A DNA stretch of 35,090 bases from contig JAADII010000112.1 in assembly GCA_013151415.1 (NCBI GenBank), positions 1 through 35,090 of the forward strand, given 5' to 3'. A program made the translations under genes and the position numbers. The DNA comes from Chloroflexota bacterium (GTDB lineage Bacteria > Chloroflexota > Anaerolineae > J102). Every line of letters begins with the position of its first letter. Position 1 is the first letter of the stretch. Shown here in pieces: positions 24,403 to 33,930 of the stretch. The notes beneath the pieces were generated by a model. It made no database searches, was not told the DNA's origin, and worked only from the letters and a program-made list of their open reading frames with translations.

Positions 24403-24663
24403 TTGCCACAACGCCCGAATGCAACGAAGCATCCAGCGTGGATGTCATTGGCGATACGCCTGAGCTTTTGGGTTTTGCTGGCGTTGTTGTCGCCTCTTTT
24501 GTTGGGACTACTGCTCGACATCGGGTTGGGCGTTGCGCCCAAAGGCTTGCTATGCGGTTCGGCCTTGGGCGCTCTTCTTGCGTCCATCGTTGTGATTCGC
24601 ACCATCCAACTGCGTTATCAAACCCTTGCACCTCCCGAAACCGACGATAAGGAGAATGCGTAG
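24403..24663 (+). CDS. ATP synthase subunit I-like / AtpZ-like small membrane protein
   Basis: A small protein with two membrane spans (LAIRLSFWVLLALLSPLLLGLLLD, abbreviated, and LLCGSALGALLASIVVIRTI), found first in the F-type ATP synthase operon. Such AtpI/AtpZ-like proteins help assemble the c-ring or the complex, or move Mg. I prefer the TTG at 24403 because AAAGGGGGG lies five bases upstream; ATG 24373 and ATG 24442 are alternatives without such a site. Its stop TAG overlaps the GTG start of atpB by one base, so it belongs to the operon. The exact subfamily is unclear. Confidence 0.7.
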   Translation: MPQRPNATKHPAWMSLAIRLSFWVLLALLSPLLLGLLLDIGLGVAPKGLLCGSALGALLASIVVIRTIQLRYQTLAPPETDDKENA

Positions 24664-25712
24664 TGCGTAAGCTCTTTCAGGGAAAGAACCTGGTCATCAT
24701 CATCGCTGTTTTGGCGGCGATTATCGTTTCCGTTTTGTTCATTAAGGTTCCCATGCCGACCATCTCGTTGCCGGCGGAGAAAATACCGGGATGGTATCTC
24801 TTTGGCATGCCAGTGACGAACACCTTCCTGGCCACGATCTTGGCCGATTTGACCGTGCTATTCCTGGCCTTTCTCGCTGTGCGCAAGGTCCAGGAGGTCC
24901 CTTCGGGCATGCAAAACCTGATGGAGTGGGTGTTTGAGACATTCGAGGGGATGCTCACGGACATTGCGGGCAAAGAAAAGGCTCGCAGATGGTTTCCCAT
25001 GTTCATGACCATCTTGCTTTTCCTTCTCTTCGCGAACTGGTGGGAGCTGGTTCCCGGCTTCGATAGCATTGGCGTGTTCGAGCCGTTGGAAGTGGCCTAT
25101 GTCAATTCAGATGGAACCATTCGCAATGGGTGGGAGAAAGGAACCTTTTTGGGGCTGCCCTCCATTGTGAAAAAGCCCGTTGTGCTCACCGAAGAACAGC
25201 AGGCCCGGGCGAGGGAGGACGCCGAGGCTTATGAGAAAAAGGGTAAGGAGTATCACGGGCCAAAGGATCCAGAGCTTGCATCAGGGGGCTATATATTGAT
25301 CCCCTTCTTCCGCGCGGCCGCAACCGATTTGAATCTCACCATTGGTTTGGCCTTGATTTCGGTGATTCTCACTCAAATTATCGGCATGCAATTCTTGGGC
25401 GCCAAGTATTGGCGGCGTTTCTTCAACCCGGTGATCACCGGTAGCAAGCCTATCGATATTTTTGTTGGTCTATTGGAGCTGGTTTCTGAATTCGCCAAAA
25501 TCATCAGTTTCTCCTTCCGTCTCTTTGGCAATATTTTCGCGGGACAGGTGTTGCTTTTTGTCATGGCGTTTTTGTTGGCGTTGCTGCTGCCCCTGCCCTT
25601 CTTTGGCCTGGAGATGTTTGTGGGCTTTATGCAGGCCTTTGTGTTCGCCATCCTCACGTTCATTTTCTTTGAGGCCGCCACCCACAGCCATGCCGGAGAC
25701 GAGCATCATTGA
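24663..25712 (+). CDS. atpB: ATP synthase F0 subunit a
   Basis: The 349-residue membrane subunit a, which forms the proton half-channels beside the c-ring. The essential Arg is Arg286 in SFRLFGNIFAG; KPIDIFVGLLELVSEFAKII and FVGFMQAFVFAILTFIF are the typical flanking helices. The protein is longer than E. coli AtpB (271) because of an insert of about 80 polar, Lys/Glu-rich residues between the early helix (LLFLLFANWWELVPGF) and the later ones (about residues 140-215). The GTG start has AAGGAG eight bases upstream. Confidence 0.95.
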   Translation: MRKLFQGKNLVIIIAVLAAIIVSVLFIKVPMPTISLPAEKIPGWYLFGMPVTNTFLATILADLTVLFLAFLAVRKVQEVPSGMQNLMEWVFETFEGMLTDIAGKEKARRWFPMFMTILLFLLFANWWELVPGFDSIGVFEPLEVAYVNSDGTIRNGWEKGTFLGLPSIVKKPVVLTEEQQARAREDAEAYEKKGKEYHGPKDPELASGGYILIPFFRAAATDLNLTIGLALISVILTQIIGMQFLGAKYWRRFFNPVITGSKPIDIFVGLLELVSEFAKIISFSFRLFGNIFAGQVLLFVMAFLLALLLPLPFFGLEMFVGFMQAFVFAILTFIFFEAATHSHAGDEHH

Positions 25713-25766
25713 TATCCTATGGCGTATGGCGTGAGTCGCCATGATGCAAGGCGCGCTTGCGCATGA

Positions 25767-26117
<351 letters not shown>

Positions 26118-26185
26118 TCCCCGGCCGACCGACTCATGTCATCTGCCGGTCAGATTCCCACGATTCAGCGTAAGGAGGCGTCTGC

Positions 26186-26677
26186 ATGAACCAATTGGGT
26201 GTAAATGGACCTTTTCTGCTTTCGCAGATCATCAACTTTATCATCCTGTTATTGCTTCTGAAGCGGTTCCTCTACCCGCCGTTGATGAACATGCTGGACG
26301 AACGCAAGCAGCGCATTGCGGATAGTCTGGCCGCGGCTGAAGTGGCCCGCAAAGAGGCGGAAGAAGAACGCGCCCGGCTCATGGCCCAGATCGAGGCCGA
26401 ACGGGCCGAGGCGCAAAAGCGCATCGCCGAGGCTTCGGCCCAGGCCGAGCGCGTGCGCGCCGACATCCTGGCCGAGGCCAAGCGCGAGGCCGAGGAGCTG
26501 AAAGCGCGCGCGATTCAGGAAGCCGAGGCCGAGAAGCAACGCATCCTGGCCGAGGCGCACAAGCAAATTGCCGAGCTCACTGTACTTGCAACCGAACGCG
26601 TTGTGCGTCATGGTCTCGACGAGTCGTTGCAGCATCAACTGATCGAAGAATTCCTCTCCGAAACGAGCCTGAATTGA
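26186..26677 (+). CDS. atpF: ATP synthase F0 subunit b
   Basis: A 163-residue stator subunit: one N-terminal membrane helix (IINFIILLLLLKRFLYPPL) and a long charged coiled coil rich in Ala, Glu and Arg (residues about 35-140) that reaches up to F1. AAGGAGG with a seven-base spacer precedes ATG 26186. It ends one base before atpH. Normal length and layout. Confidence 0.95.
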   Translation: MNQLGVNGPFLLSQIINFIILLLLLKRFLYPPLMNMLDERKQRIADSLAAAEVARKEAEEERARLMAQIEAERAEAQKRIAEASAQAERVRADILAEAKREAEELKARAIQEAEAEKQRILAEAHKQIAELTVLATERVVRHGLDESLQHQLIEEFLSETSLN

Positions 26678-26678
26678 C

Positions 26679-27206
26679 ATGAATAGGACGCCTGAAGCTT
26701 ACGCCCGCGGCATTCTGGCCGCCGTTCTCGAACCATGGCTCGACGGGTTGGAGAAGGTGAATGTCGCCGTGCACACCAATAAAAAGCTGCGGGCCCAATT
26801 GTATGATCCCAACCTCGACATTGCCGCCAAGCTGGCCGCCCTGGATGGCGTATTGCCTTCGAGCGCGCCCAAAGAACTGCGCAACTTCCTGGGCGTGTTG
26901 CTCGATAACAACGATATCGGTTTGTTGGACGATGTAGAGGAAGCCCTGGCGCGCATTTATCGCGGTGAGGGCGCAGGGCCGCAGCGGGCCATTGTCACCA
27001 CCGCGTTGCCGCTCTCAGAAGAAGAGAAAGAGCGCGTGCGGGCCCGGCTTAGCGAGCAATTCGGGTCTTTGGAGTTTGTCTTTCAAGTGGACCCCGATAT
27101 TTTGGGCGGCATCATCGTGCGCGTGGGCGATACGCTCATCGACGACAGCGTACGCGGCCGGTTGGAGGCTTTGCGTCAGAACTTGGGCGTAAGCGCAAGC
27201 GCATGA
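26679..27206 (+). CDS. atpH: ATP synthase F1 subunit delta
   Basis: The 175-residue delta subunit that links the stator b subunits to the top of the alpha/beta hexamer. The N-terminal helical domain (PEAYARGILAAVLE, PNLDIAAKLAALDGVLP) and the C-terminal part with FQVDPDILGGIIVRVGDTLI, the family signature, are both present. The start ATG follows the atpF stop by one base, indicating coupling. Confidence 0.93.
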   Translation: MNRTPEAYARGILAAVLEPWLDGLEKVNVAVHTNKKLRAQLYDPNLDIAAKLAALDGVLPSSAPKELRNFLGVLLDNNDIGLLDDVEEALARIYRGEGAGPQRAIVTTALPLSEEEKERVRARLSEQFGSLEFVFQVDPDILGGIIVRVGDTLIDDSVRGRLEALRQNLGVSASA

Positions 27207-27322
27207 CATGATTGAGCCATGAAGGCGAGGTTCATTTTGCGAAATGCGTTGTCGGAAAAGCCCGGCTTTTGAAATGAGCCGCCTCAAATTGCATTACGCC
27301 GATATCTATTTAGGAGAACCAT

Positions 27323-28825
27323 ATGGCAGTCGGACTTGACGATCTTGCTCTGCTGAAGGAACAAATTCAACACTTCGAGGCGCCCGCGCGTCGCGTGGAC
27401 GTGGGAACCGTGGTCGAGGTTGGCGATGGCATCGCCCGCATTCGCGGCCTGCGCAATTGCATGGCAAGCGAGCTGGTCGAATTTCCCAGCGGGACCTTAG
27501 GCATCGCCCTGAATCTGGACGAAGATTCGGTGGGCGCCATCATCATGGGCGAATATAGCGACATCCAGGAGGGCGATCTGGTGCGCAGCACGGGCCGCAT
27601 CGCGTCGGTGCCCGTGGGCGAGGCCCTGATTGGTCGCGTGGTCAATGCCGTGGGTCAGCCCATCGACGGCAAAGGCCCCATCGAAACCGATAAATTTCGT
27701 CCTGTAGAGCGCATCGCGCCCGGCGTGGTTTATCGGAAGAGCGTGGACACGCCGGTGCAAACAGGCATCAAGGCCATCGATTCGATGATCCCCATCGGTC
27801 GCGGCCAGCGCGAGCTGATCATTGGCGACCGACAGACCGGCAAAACCGCCGTCGCCATCGACACCATCATCAATCAGAAGGGCCAGGATCTGATCTGCAT
27901 CTACGTGGCCATTGGTCAGAAACGAGCCAGCGTGGCTCAGGTGGTGGCGACGCTGGAGAAGTACGGCGCGATGGAGCACACCATCGTGGTGGCCGCCACA
28001 GCTTCGGAGCCGGCCGCGTTGCAATATCTTGCGCCGTATGCCGGCTGCGCCATGGGCGAAGAGTTCATGGAGCAGGGCAAAGACGCGCTCATCGTCTACG
28101 ACGACCTTAGCAAGCATGCCTGGGCTTATCGCCAGGTTTCGTTGTTGCTGCGCCGCCCGCCCGGTCGCGAAGCCTACCCAGGCGATGTATTTTACCTGCA
28201 CAGCCGGTTGCTCGAGCGCGCAGCCAAGCTGGCGCCCGAATACGGCGGCGGTTCGCTCACCGCCCTGCCCATCATCGAAACGCAGGCCGGCGATGTTTCC
28301 GCCTATATTCCCACCAACGTCATTTCCATCACCGACGGCCAGATCTATCTCGAGGCCGATCTCTTCTACGCCGGCATCCGACCGGCCCTCAATGTGGGTC
28401 TTTCGGTGTCGCGCGTGGGTTCGGCCGCGCAAACCAAGGCCATGAAACAGGTGGCGGGCCGCATGAAGCTGGAGTTGGCCCAAGGTCGCGAGCTGGCCGC
28501 GTTCGCCCAGTTTGGCTCTGATCTGGACAAGGCCACGCAACGGCAGTTGGATCGCTTCCAGCGCCTGACTCAGTTGCTCAAGCAGCCTCAGTATCAGCCT
28601 GTTTCCCTGGCCAATCAGGTGATGGTTATTTACGCCGGCACCAACGGCTATCTTGATGAGATCGACATCGAGCGCATCCCCGAGTGGGAGCAGAAGTTCT
28701 ACCAGTTTATGGCCACCAACTATCCCGAAATCGGCAAGACCATCGAGCGTGAAAAGGTGCTTTCCGAACAGACCGAGGATAGCCTGAAGCTGGCCATTGA
28801 GGCGTTCAACAAGCAATTTGTGTAA
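27323..28825 (+). CDS. atpA: ATP synthase F1 subunit alpha
   Basis: The 500-residue non-catalytic nucleotide-binding subunit. Walker A GDRQTGKT is at residues 168-175, with Walker B-like [12 protein letters not shown], and the alpha signature [23 protein letters not shown] lies five bases before ATG 27323. Standard length, slightly shorter than E. coli's 513. The 116 bases after atpH hold no other gene. Confidence 0.97.
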   Translation: MAVGLDDLALLKEQIQHFEAPARRVDVGTVVEVGDGIARIRGLRNCMASELVEFPSGTLGIALNLDEDSVGAIIMGEYSDIQEGDLVRSTGRIASVPVGEALIGRVVNAVGQPIDGKGPIETDKFRPVERIAPGVVYRKSVDTPVQTGIKAIDSMIPIGRGQRELIIGDRQTGKTAVAIDTIINQKGQDLICIYVAIGQKRASVAQVVATLEKYGAMEHTIVVAATASEPAALQYLAPYAGCAMGEEFMEQGKDALIVYDDLSKHAWAYRQVSLLLRRPPGREAYPGDVFYLHSRLLERAAKLAPEYGGGSLTALPIIETQAGDVSAYIPTNVISITDGQIYLEADLFYAGIRPALNVGLSVSRVGSAAQTKAMKQVAGRMKLELAQGRELAAFAQFGSDLDKATQRQLDRFQRLTQLLKQPQYQPVSLANQVMVIYAGTNGYLDEIDIERIPEWEQKFYQFMATNYPEIGKTIEREKVLSEQTEDSLKLAIEAFNKQFV

Positions 28826-28839
28826 TTGAGGAGATCCCC

Positions 28840-29754
28840 TTGGCTACCACGCGAGAGATCAAACGTCGTATTCGCAGCGTCAAGAATATTTCCCAGGTGA
28901 CGCGCGCGATGGAAGCGGTGTCGGCTTCGAAGATGCGCCGCGCCCAGGCGCAGGTGCAAGCCACCCGGCCTTACGCGCAAAAGGCCATGGAAGTGTTGGC
29001 TTTTCTGGCGCGGTTGCGCCAATCGTTGGCCGCGGAGCAGCCGCTATTGCAGCAACGCGAAATTCAACGCGTATGCCTGCTCTTGATCACGGCCGACCGC
29101 GGCCTGGCGGGTGGTCTCAACAGCAATATGATTCGTCGCGCGGTGGAGTCCATCAATGAATGGCGCAGCGCCGGATACGAAGTGGAACTGGTGACGGTGG
29201 GTCGTAAAGGTCGTGATTGGATGCGTCGGTACGGGCCTCCTATCCGAGCTGAGTTTGTAGGCATTGGCGACCGCCCCCGCAGCCAATATCTGGGCAAGCC
29301 GGCCGAAACCGAGAGCCATAGCGCTTCGGTCGCTCCCATTGCGCGTGTTGTCATCGATGATTTCGTCGCGGCTCGGTATGATGCGGTGTTTTTGGGCTAC
29401 ACCGATTTCGTAAACACTTTGCGGCAGGAGCCAACCGTGAAGCAGTTGCTGCCCATTGTGCCGGAGGAGCCGTCGGTGCCCATGGCCACCGATTACATCT
29501 TCGAGCCGGATGCGGCCACGGTTTTGAATCAGGTGTTGCGCAGCTTCACCGAAGTGCAAATTTTGCAAGCGCTTTATGAAGCCATCGCCAGTGAACATTC
29601 GGCCCGTATGGTGGCCATGCGCAATGCGACCGAAGCGGCCGAAGAACTCATTGGCGACCTGACCCTAACATACAACAAAGCCCGTCAGGCTTCCATCACC
29701 ATGGCTCTGCTCGACATTGCCGGTGCGGTCACCGCGCTCGAATCGCAACGTTGA
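28840..29754 (+). CDS. atpG: ATP synthase F1 subunit gamma
   Basis: The 304-residue central shaft subunit. The N-terminal helix [20 protein letters not shown] and the [13 protein letters not shown] continuation are diagnostic, as is the C-terminal ERSA-type helix region ([19 protein letters not shown]). The TTG start at 28840 has GAGGAG six bases upstream and lies just after the atpA stop. The central domain is somewhat longer than in E. coli (287 residues). Confidence 0.95.
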   Translation: MATTREIKRRIRSVKNISQVTRAMEAVSASKMRRAQAQVQATRPYAQKAMEVLAFLARLRQSLAAEQPLLQQREIQRVCLLLITADRGLAGGLNSNMIRRAVESINEWRSAGYEVELVTVGRKGRDWMRRYGPPIRAEFVGIGDRPRSQYLGKPAETESHSASVAPIARVVIDDFVAARYDAVFLGYTDFVNTLRQEPTVKQLLPIVPEEPSVPMATDYIFEPDAATVLNQVLRSFTEVQILQALYEAIASEHSARMVAMRNATEAAEELIGDLTLTYNKARQASITMALLDIAGAVTALESQR

Positions 29755-29919
29755 GCCTGGCTGCGGAGATGGAGGCCCCAAGAAGGTGTTGCCTGTAAGG
29801 AAAATGCACCTATTTGTCGAGTAACGGCGATTTCGTGCAATTTTCACCACTTTAATTATTGTTTTTGATTATTAGCCATCGGTTATTGGCTATTGAGTGT
29901 TTTTTGGAGGTTTTCCTGA
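29755..29919. other. Intra-operon spacer between atpG and atpD
   Basis: The 165 bases become AT-rich towards atpD. TAGCCA (about 29874) and TGGCTA pair around an eight-base loop, in a stretch rich in ATTGG-type words similar to the heptamer repeat at 21181. A second promoter or an RNA-processing site is possible. No gene is seen. Confidence 0.4.
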
Positions 29920-31353
<1,434 letters not shown>

Positions 31354-31365
31354 GGTGGTTGATCT

Positions 31366-31833
31366 ATGTCCACATTGCACTTTGAGTTCGTCGCCCAGGA
31401 TCGCATCGTCTTCGAAGGCGATGTAAATATGGTAGTTTTGCCCGGCGCGGATGGCGTCATCGGCGTATTGCCCAAACACGCGCCCCTTATGGCCGTGGTG
31501 GTTCCGGGCGAGGTGATGGTGCGCCAGGAAGGCCAGCCCGACAAATACTTTGCTGTGGGCGGCGGCTTTGTGGAAGTGCGGCCCGATAAGGTGGTTTTGG
31601 TGGCCCGTTCGGGCGAGGCGGCCGAAGAGATCGATGCGCTGCGAGCGGAAACAGCTTTGCGTCGCGCTCGCGAATGGCTGGCCAGCCACGAACACGAGCG
31701 CGATATGGACCGCCGCGTGGCGATGGAGGCCGCTCTGCGACGATCGATGGTTCGTTTGAAGCTGGCCAAGCGCCGCGGCGGTCGTCGGCCCGATCGCCCC
31801 GCCCAGCCTTACGGCGGCGAAGGAGAGCAATAG
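31366..31833 (+). CDS. atpC: ATP synthase F1 subunit epsilon
   Basis: The 155-residue epsilon subunit, an N-terminal beta sandwich (LHFEFVAQDRIVFEGDV, GADGVIGVLPKHAPLMAVV) and a C-terminal helical region that can inhibit ATP hydrolysis. It is longer than E. coli's 138 residues, with a basic Arg/Gly-rich tail (KRRGGRRPDRPAQPYGG). It starts 12 bases after atpD and closes the operon. Confidence 0.95.
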   Translation: MSTLHFEFVAQDRIVFEGDVNMVVLPGADGVIGVLPKHAPLMAVVVPGEVMVRQEGQPDKYFAVGGGFVEVRPDKVVLVARSGEAAEEIDALRAETALRRAREWLASHEHERDMDRRVAMEAALRRSMVRLKLAKRRGGRRPDRPAQPYGGEGEQ

Positions 31834-31923
31834 CCGTTGTCAAAACACCAATAGGAGGCCATGGGGCCTTGTCCTTATTTGCGTCTATGGAACGATATTG
31901 CAATTCGGGCGTATGAGAATTGG

Positions 31924-31962
31924 ACCGGGCGTTTGGTTGAGCGCCCGGTTTCGCATGTTTTC
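31924..31962 (+). terminator. Candidate terminator after the ATP synthase operon
   Basis: ACCGGGCG (31924-31931) pairs with CGCCCGGT (31942-31949) around a ten-base loop and is followed by TTCGCATGTTTT. The T tract is broken, so strength is uncertain. Confidence 0.5.
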
Positions 31963-31976
31963 GACCCGAGCGCGTT

Positions 31977-32005
31977 TTCCCATCCCTTCGCGTCTCGATT
32001 ATAAT
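31977..32005 (+). promoter_or_regulatory. Candidate mreB promoter
   Basis: TTCCCA (31977-31982), a 17-base spacer, and TATAAT (32000-32005). The leader to mreB would be about 145 bases and includes the octamer repeat at 32059. The 321-base gap 31834-32154 otherwise holds the terminator and that repeat. Confidence 0.45.
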
Positions 32006-32058
32006 CCCTGGGTCGCATCGACGCCGGCTTGAGAGCAATCGTTTCTTTTTTCGATTAC

Positions 32059-32134
32059 GGATGATGGGATGATAAGATGGTGAGACGATGAAAAAAGAGC
32101 ATCGTCCTGTCGTCCCATCGTCTTATCGTCCATC
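32059..32134. repeat. Intergenic inverted repeat of octamer units (copy 2)
   Basis: Left arm units such as GGATGATG, GGATGATA and AGATGGTG face right-arm CGTCCCAT, CGTCTTAT and CGTCCATC. Most mismatches are T opposite G, so the stem holds in plus-strand RNA. It shares its word pattern with 4525-4602. It sits in the mreB leader. Confidence 0.65.
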
Positions 32135-32154
32135 TAATAGAGGTTTTCGTTTTT

Positions 32155-33159
32155 ATGTTCGAGAAACAAATCGGCATCGATCTGGGAACGGTCAACGTGT
32201 TGGTTTATGTGCGCGGCAAGGGCGTCGTGTTGCAAGAGCCAAGCGTGGTGGCCATTTCGGTGCGCGACAATAAGATTGTGGCTGTGGGTAAGGACGCGGC
32301 CGAGATGTTGGGCCGCGTGCCCGAGAGCATTGAAGTGGCCCGCCCGGTGCGCGATGGCGTCATCGCCGATTATGTGGTCACTGAGGCCATGTTGCGTCAT
32401 TTTATTCGCCGCGTCACCGGGCGCAACCCTATGTTGCGTCCGCAAATCATGATGAGCTCGCCCAAGGGCGTGACCAGCGTGGAGCGCCGCGCGGTGTATG
32501 ATGCGGCCGTTCAGGCTGGCGCAAAAGAGGCCTATCTCATTCCTGAGCCTTTGGCCGCGGCCCTGGGCGCGGGATTGCCCATTAACACCCCTACGGGCAA
32601 CATGGTGGTGGATGTGGGCGGCGGCACCAGCGAGGCGGCTGTGGTTTCCATGAACGACATCGTGGCCTGGAGCAGTGTGCGCGTGGGCGGCAATCGCATC
32701 GATCAGGCCATCATCAACTACATTCGCCGCAAGTACAATCTCATCATCGGCGAGCAAACGGCCGAGGAATTGAAGATTCAGATCGGCTCTGCGTTGCCTT
32801 TGGACGAAACCCTGACCATGGAAGTGCGCGGCCGCGATCAGGTGGCCGGTTTGCCCAAGACGATTCAAGTGACTTCGGATGAGGTGACCGAAGCCATCAC
32901 CGATCCTCTCATGACCATCGTGGGAGCGGCGAAGCAGACTTTGGAGAAAACCCCACCCGAACTGGCCTCGGATATCATCGACCGCGGCATGGTGCTCACG
33001 GGCGGCGGCGCGCAGTTGCGCAATCTAGACAAGTTGCTCACGCGTGAGACGAATGTGCCTTGTTTTGTGGCCGAGAATCCCATCGCCTGCGTGGCCATTG
33101 GCGCGGGCCGCGCATTGGAAAACCTGGAAGTGATGAAGCGGTTCCTGCCGCAAGTGTGA
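32155..33159 (+). CDS. mreB: Rod shape-determining protein MreB
   Basis: A 334-residue bacterial actin that organises cell-wall synthesis along the cylinder. The actin-family nucleotide site is clear: phosphate 1 [14 protein letters not shown], phosphate 2 [15 protein letters not shown], and the adenosine loop [16 protein letters not shown]. The N-terminus [11 protein letters not shown] is typical. No mreC or mreD gene follows in the window; the next genes are a toxin-antitoxin pair, so mreB appears alone. The ATG has only a weak purine stretch (AGAGG) before it. Confidence 0.96.
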   Translation: MFEKQIGIDLGTVNVLVYVRGKGVVLQEPSVVAISVRDNKIVAVGKDAAEMLGRVPESIEVARPVRDGVIADYVVTEAMLRHFIRRVTGRNPMLRPQIMMSSPKGVTSVERRAVYDAAVQAGAKEAYLIPEPLAAALGAGLPINTPTGNMVVDVGGGTSEAAVVSMNDIVAWSSVRVGGNRIDQAIINYIRRKYNLIIGEQTAEELKIQIGSALPLDETLTMEVRGRDQVAGLPKTIQVTSDEVTEAITDPLMTIVGAAKQTLEKTPPELASDIIDRGMVLTGGGAQLRNLDKLLTRETNVPCFVAENPIACVAIGAGRALENLEVMKRFLPQV

Positions 33160-33171
33160 GGTCTAAGGTTA

Positions 33172-33180
33172 TGTTATAAT
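33172..33180 (+). promoter_or_regulatory. Extended -10 promoter of the TumA/TumE pair
   Basis: TGTTATAAT, a perfect extended -10 (TGnTATAAT), 12 bases after the mreB stop. No -35 is needed for this class. The leader to the ATG at 33201 would be about 14 bases. Confidence 0.5.
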
Positions 33181-33200
33181 GTTAGTGATGAGGTGATGTG

Positions 33201-33530
33201 ATGAGTACGCTTTATTTGGAGCCGACAAAACAGGCCGAGAAAACGCTTCCTCTGGTGCGCTCCGCGATCGAAGCCGAAATCGCGCGTTTGGAATTGGCCC
33301 TGGAAATGGCGCAGAAAAGGCTGGCCGAGTTCGAACAACGATATGCTGTATCTTCTGAAGAGTTTATGCAAAGCATGACGGCCGAGGACTTGAACGGCGG
33401 TGATGATGAATATGTGCAATGGGCGGGCGAGTATTTACTGATGCAGCGATTGCGGGAAAAGCTGGCGCGCTTGAGGGAGATCGAATATCCTGATTCAGGA
33501 ATATATCGCGCAGATTCGGCTCCTCGCTGA
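33201..33530 (+). CDS. TumA-like antitoxin
   Basis: A 109-residue protein, largely coiled coil (residues about 20-55: EAEIARLELALEMAQKRLAEF) followed by RYAVSSEEFMQSM and DEYVQWAGEYLLMQRLREKL. This matches TumA-type antitoxins, which have a helical body and an RYGMSSEEF-like segment, and which precede TumE toxins. AGGTGA lies four bases before ATG 33201. The C-terminal tail SGIYRADSAPR is an addition that overlaps the true N-terminus of TumE in another frame. Partner gene follows directly. Confidence 0.75.
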   Translation: MSTLYLEPTKQAEKTLPLVRSAIEAEIARLELALEMAQKRLAEFEQRYAVSSEEFMQSMTAEDLNGGDDEYVQWAGEYLLMQRLREKLARLREIEYPDSGIYRADSAPR

Positions 33531-33543
33531 TCGATATTCGGCG

Positions 33544-33873
33544 ATGCCTTTCGTGCTCGATATTCGATTGAATTATGAGCAGAGGCCAGGTGAGCAAGGT
33601 TATCTTGTTGGTTCAGTTCATTTTGTGGATGGTTCTGAGCTATTCTTTCGCGAATACCTCGATGCTACGCCCGAGGGAGTGGAAAAGTTGATGTACAGCT
33701 ATCACTATCAGGACGGTGAAAAAAGGCTGCTCTTTCGATACGATAATGCAATGCATCGGCCGCGTCTCCCTTCGCGGTCGCACAAGCATACCAAGAGCGG
33801 CGTTGAAGCCGCTCCTGCTCCGACATTAGCCCAAGTAATGGAAGAGTTTGTCCAAATGTGTGGATGGATCTAA
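33544..33873 (+). CDS. TumE-like toxin (DUF6516)
   Basis: A toxin of the TumE/DUF6516 family. VHFVDGSELFFREYLD and MYSYHYQDGEKRLLFRYDNA followed by HRPRLPSRSHKHT are typical. The first ATG is at 33544, but the same frame upstream reads LIQEYIAQIRLLADRYS (from 33490), the usual N-terminal helix of the family, and is open back to about 33475 without ATG, GTG or TTG. The true start is therefore probably upstream at a rare codon such as CTG 33490, or the region carries an error. The toxin is expected to act on RNA or translation; its mechanism is not certain. Confidence 0.75.
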   Translation: MPFVLDIRLNYEQRPGEQGYLVGSVHFVDGSELFFREYLDATPEGVEKLMYSYHYQDGEKRLLFRYDNAMHRPRLPSRSHKHTKSGVEAAPAPTLAQVMEEFVQMCGWI

Positions 33874-33912
33874 AAAGCTCCGGGCGGCGATCATCCCGAT
33901 CGCCGCCCGGAG
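33872..33912 (-). terminator. Strong terminator of the secreted repeat-protein gene
   Basis: A perfect 15-bp stem (33878-33892 with 33898-33912) around ATCCC. On the minus strand it is followed by CTTTTT. On the plus strand it may also stop tumE transcription, though no T tract follows there. Confidence 0.9.
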
Positions 33913-33930
33913 TGGGTGTGAGAATGGACT

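Noticed and set aside
27497-28816. A 439-codon minus-strand frame antisense to atpA
   Set aside because: Same shadow effect of a GC-rich, highly biased gene; its translation has no family features.
31861-32004. A 47-codon ORF after atpC with AGGAGG just before its ATG
   Set aside because: The spacing is only two bases, the operon terminator hairpin lies inside it, and the product shows no clear feature; judged accidental.
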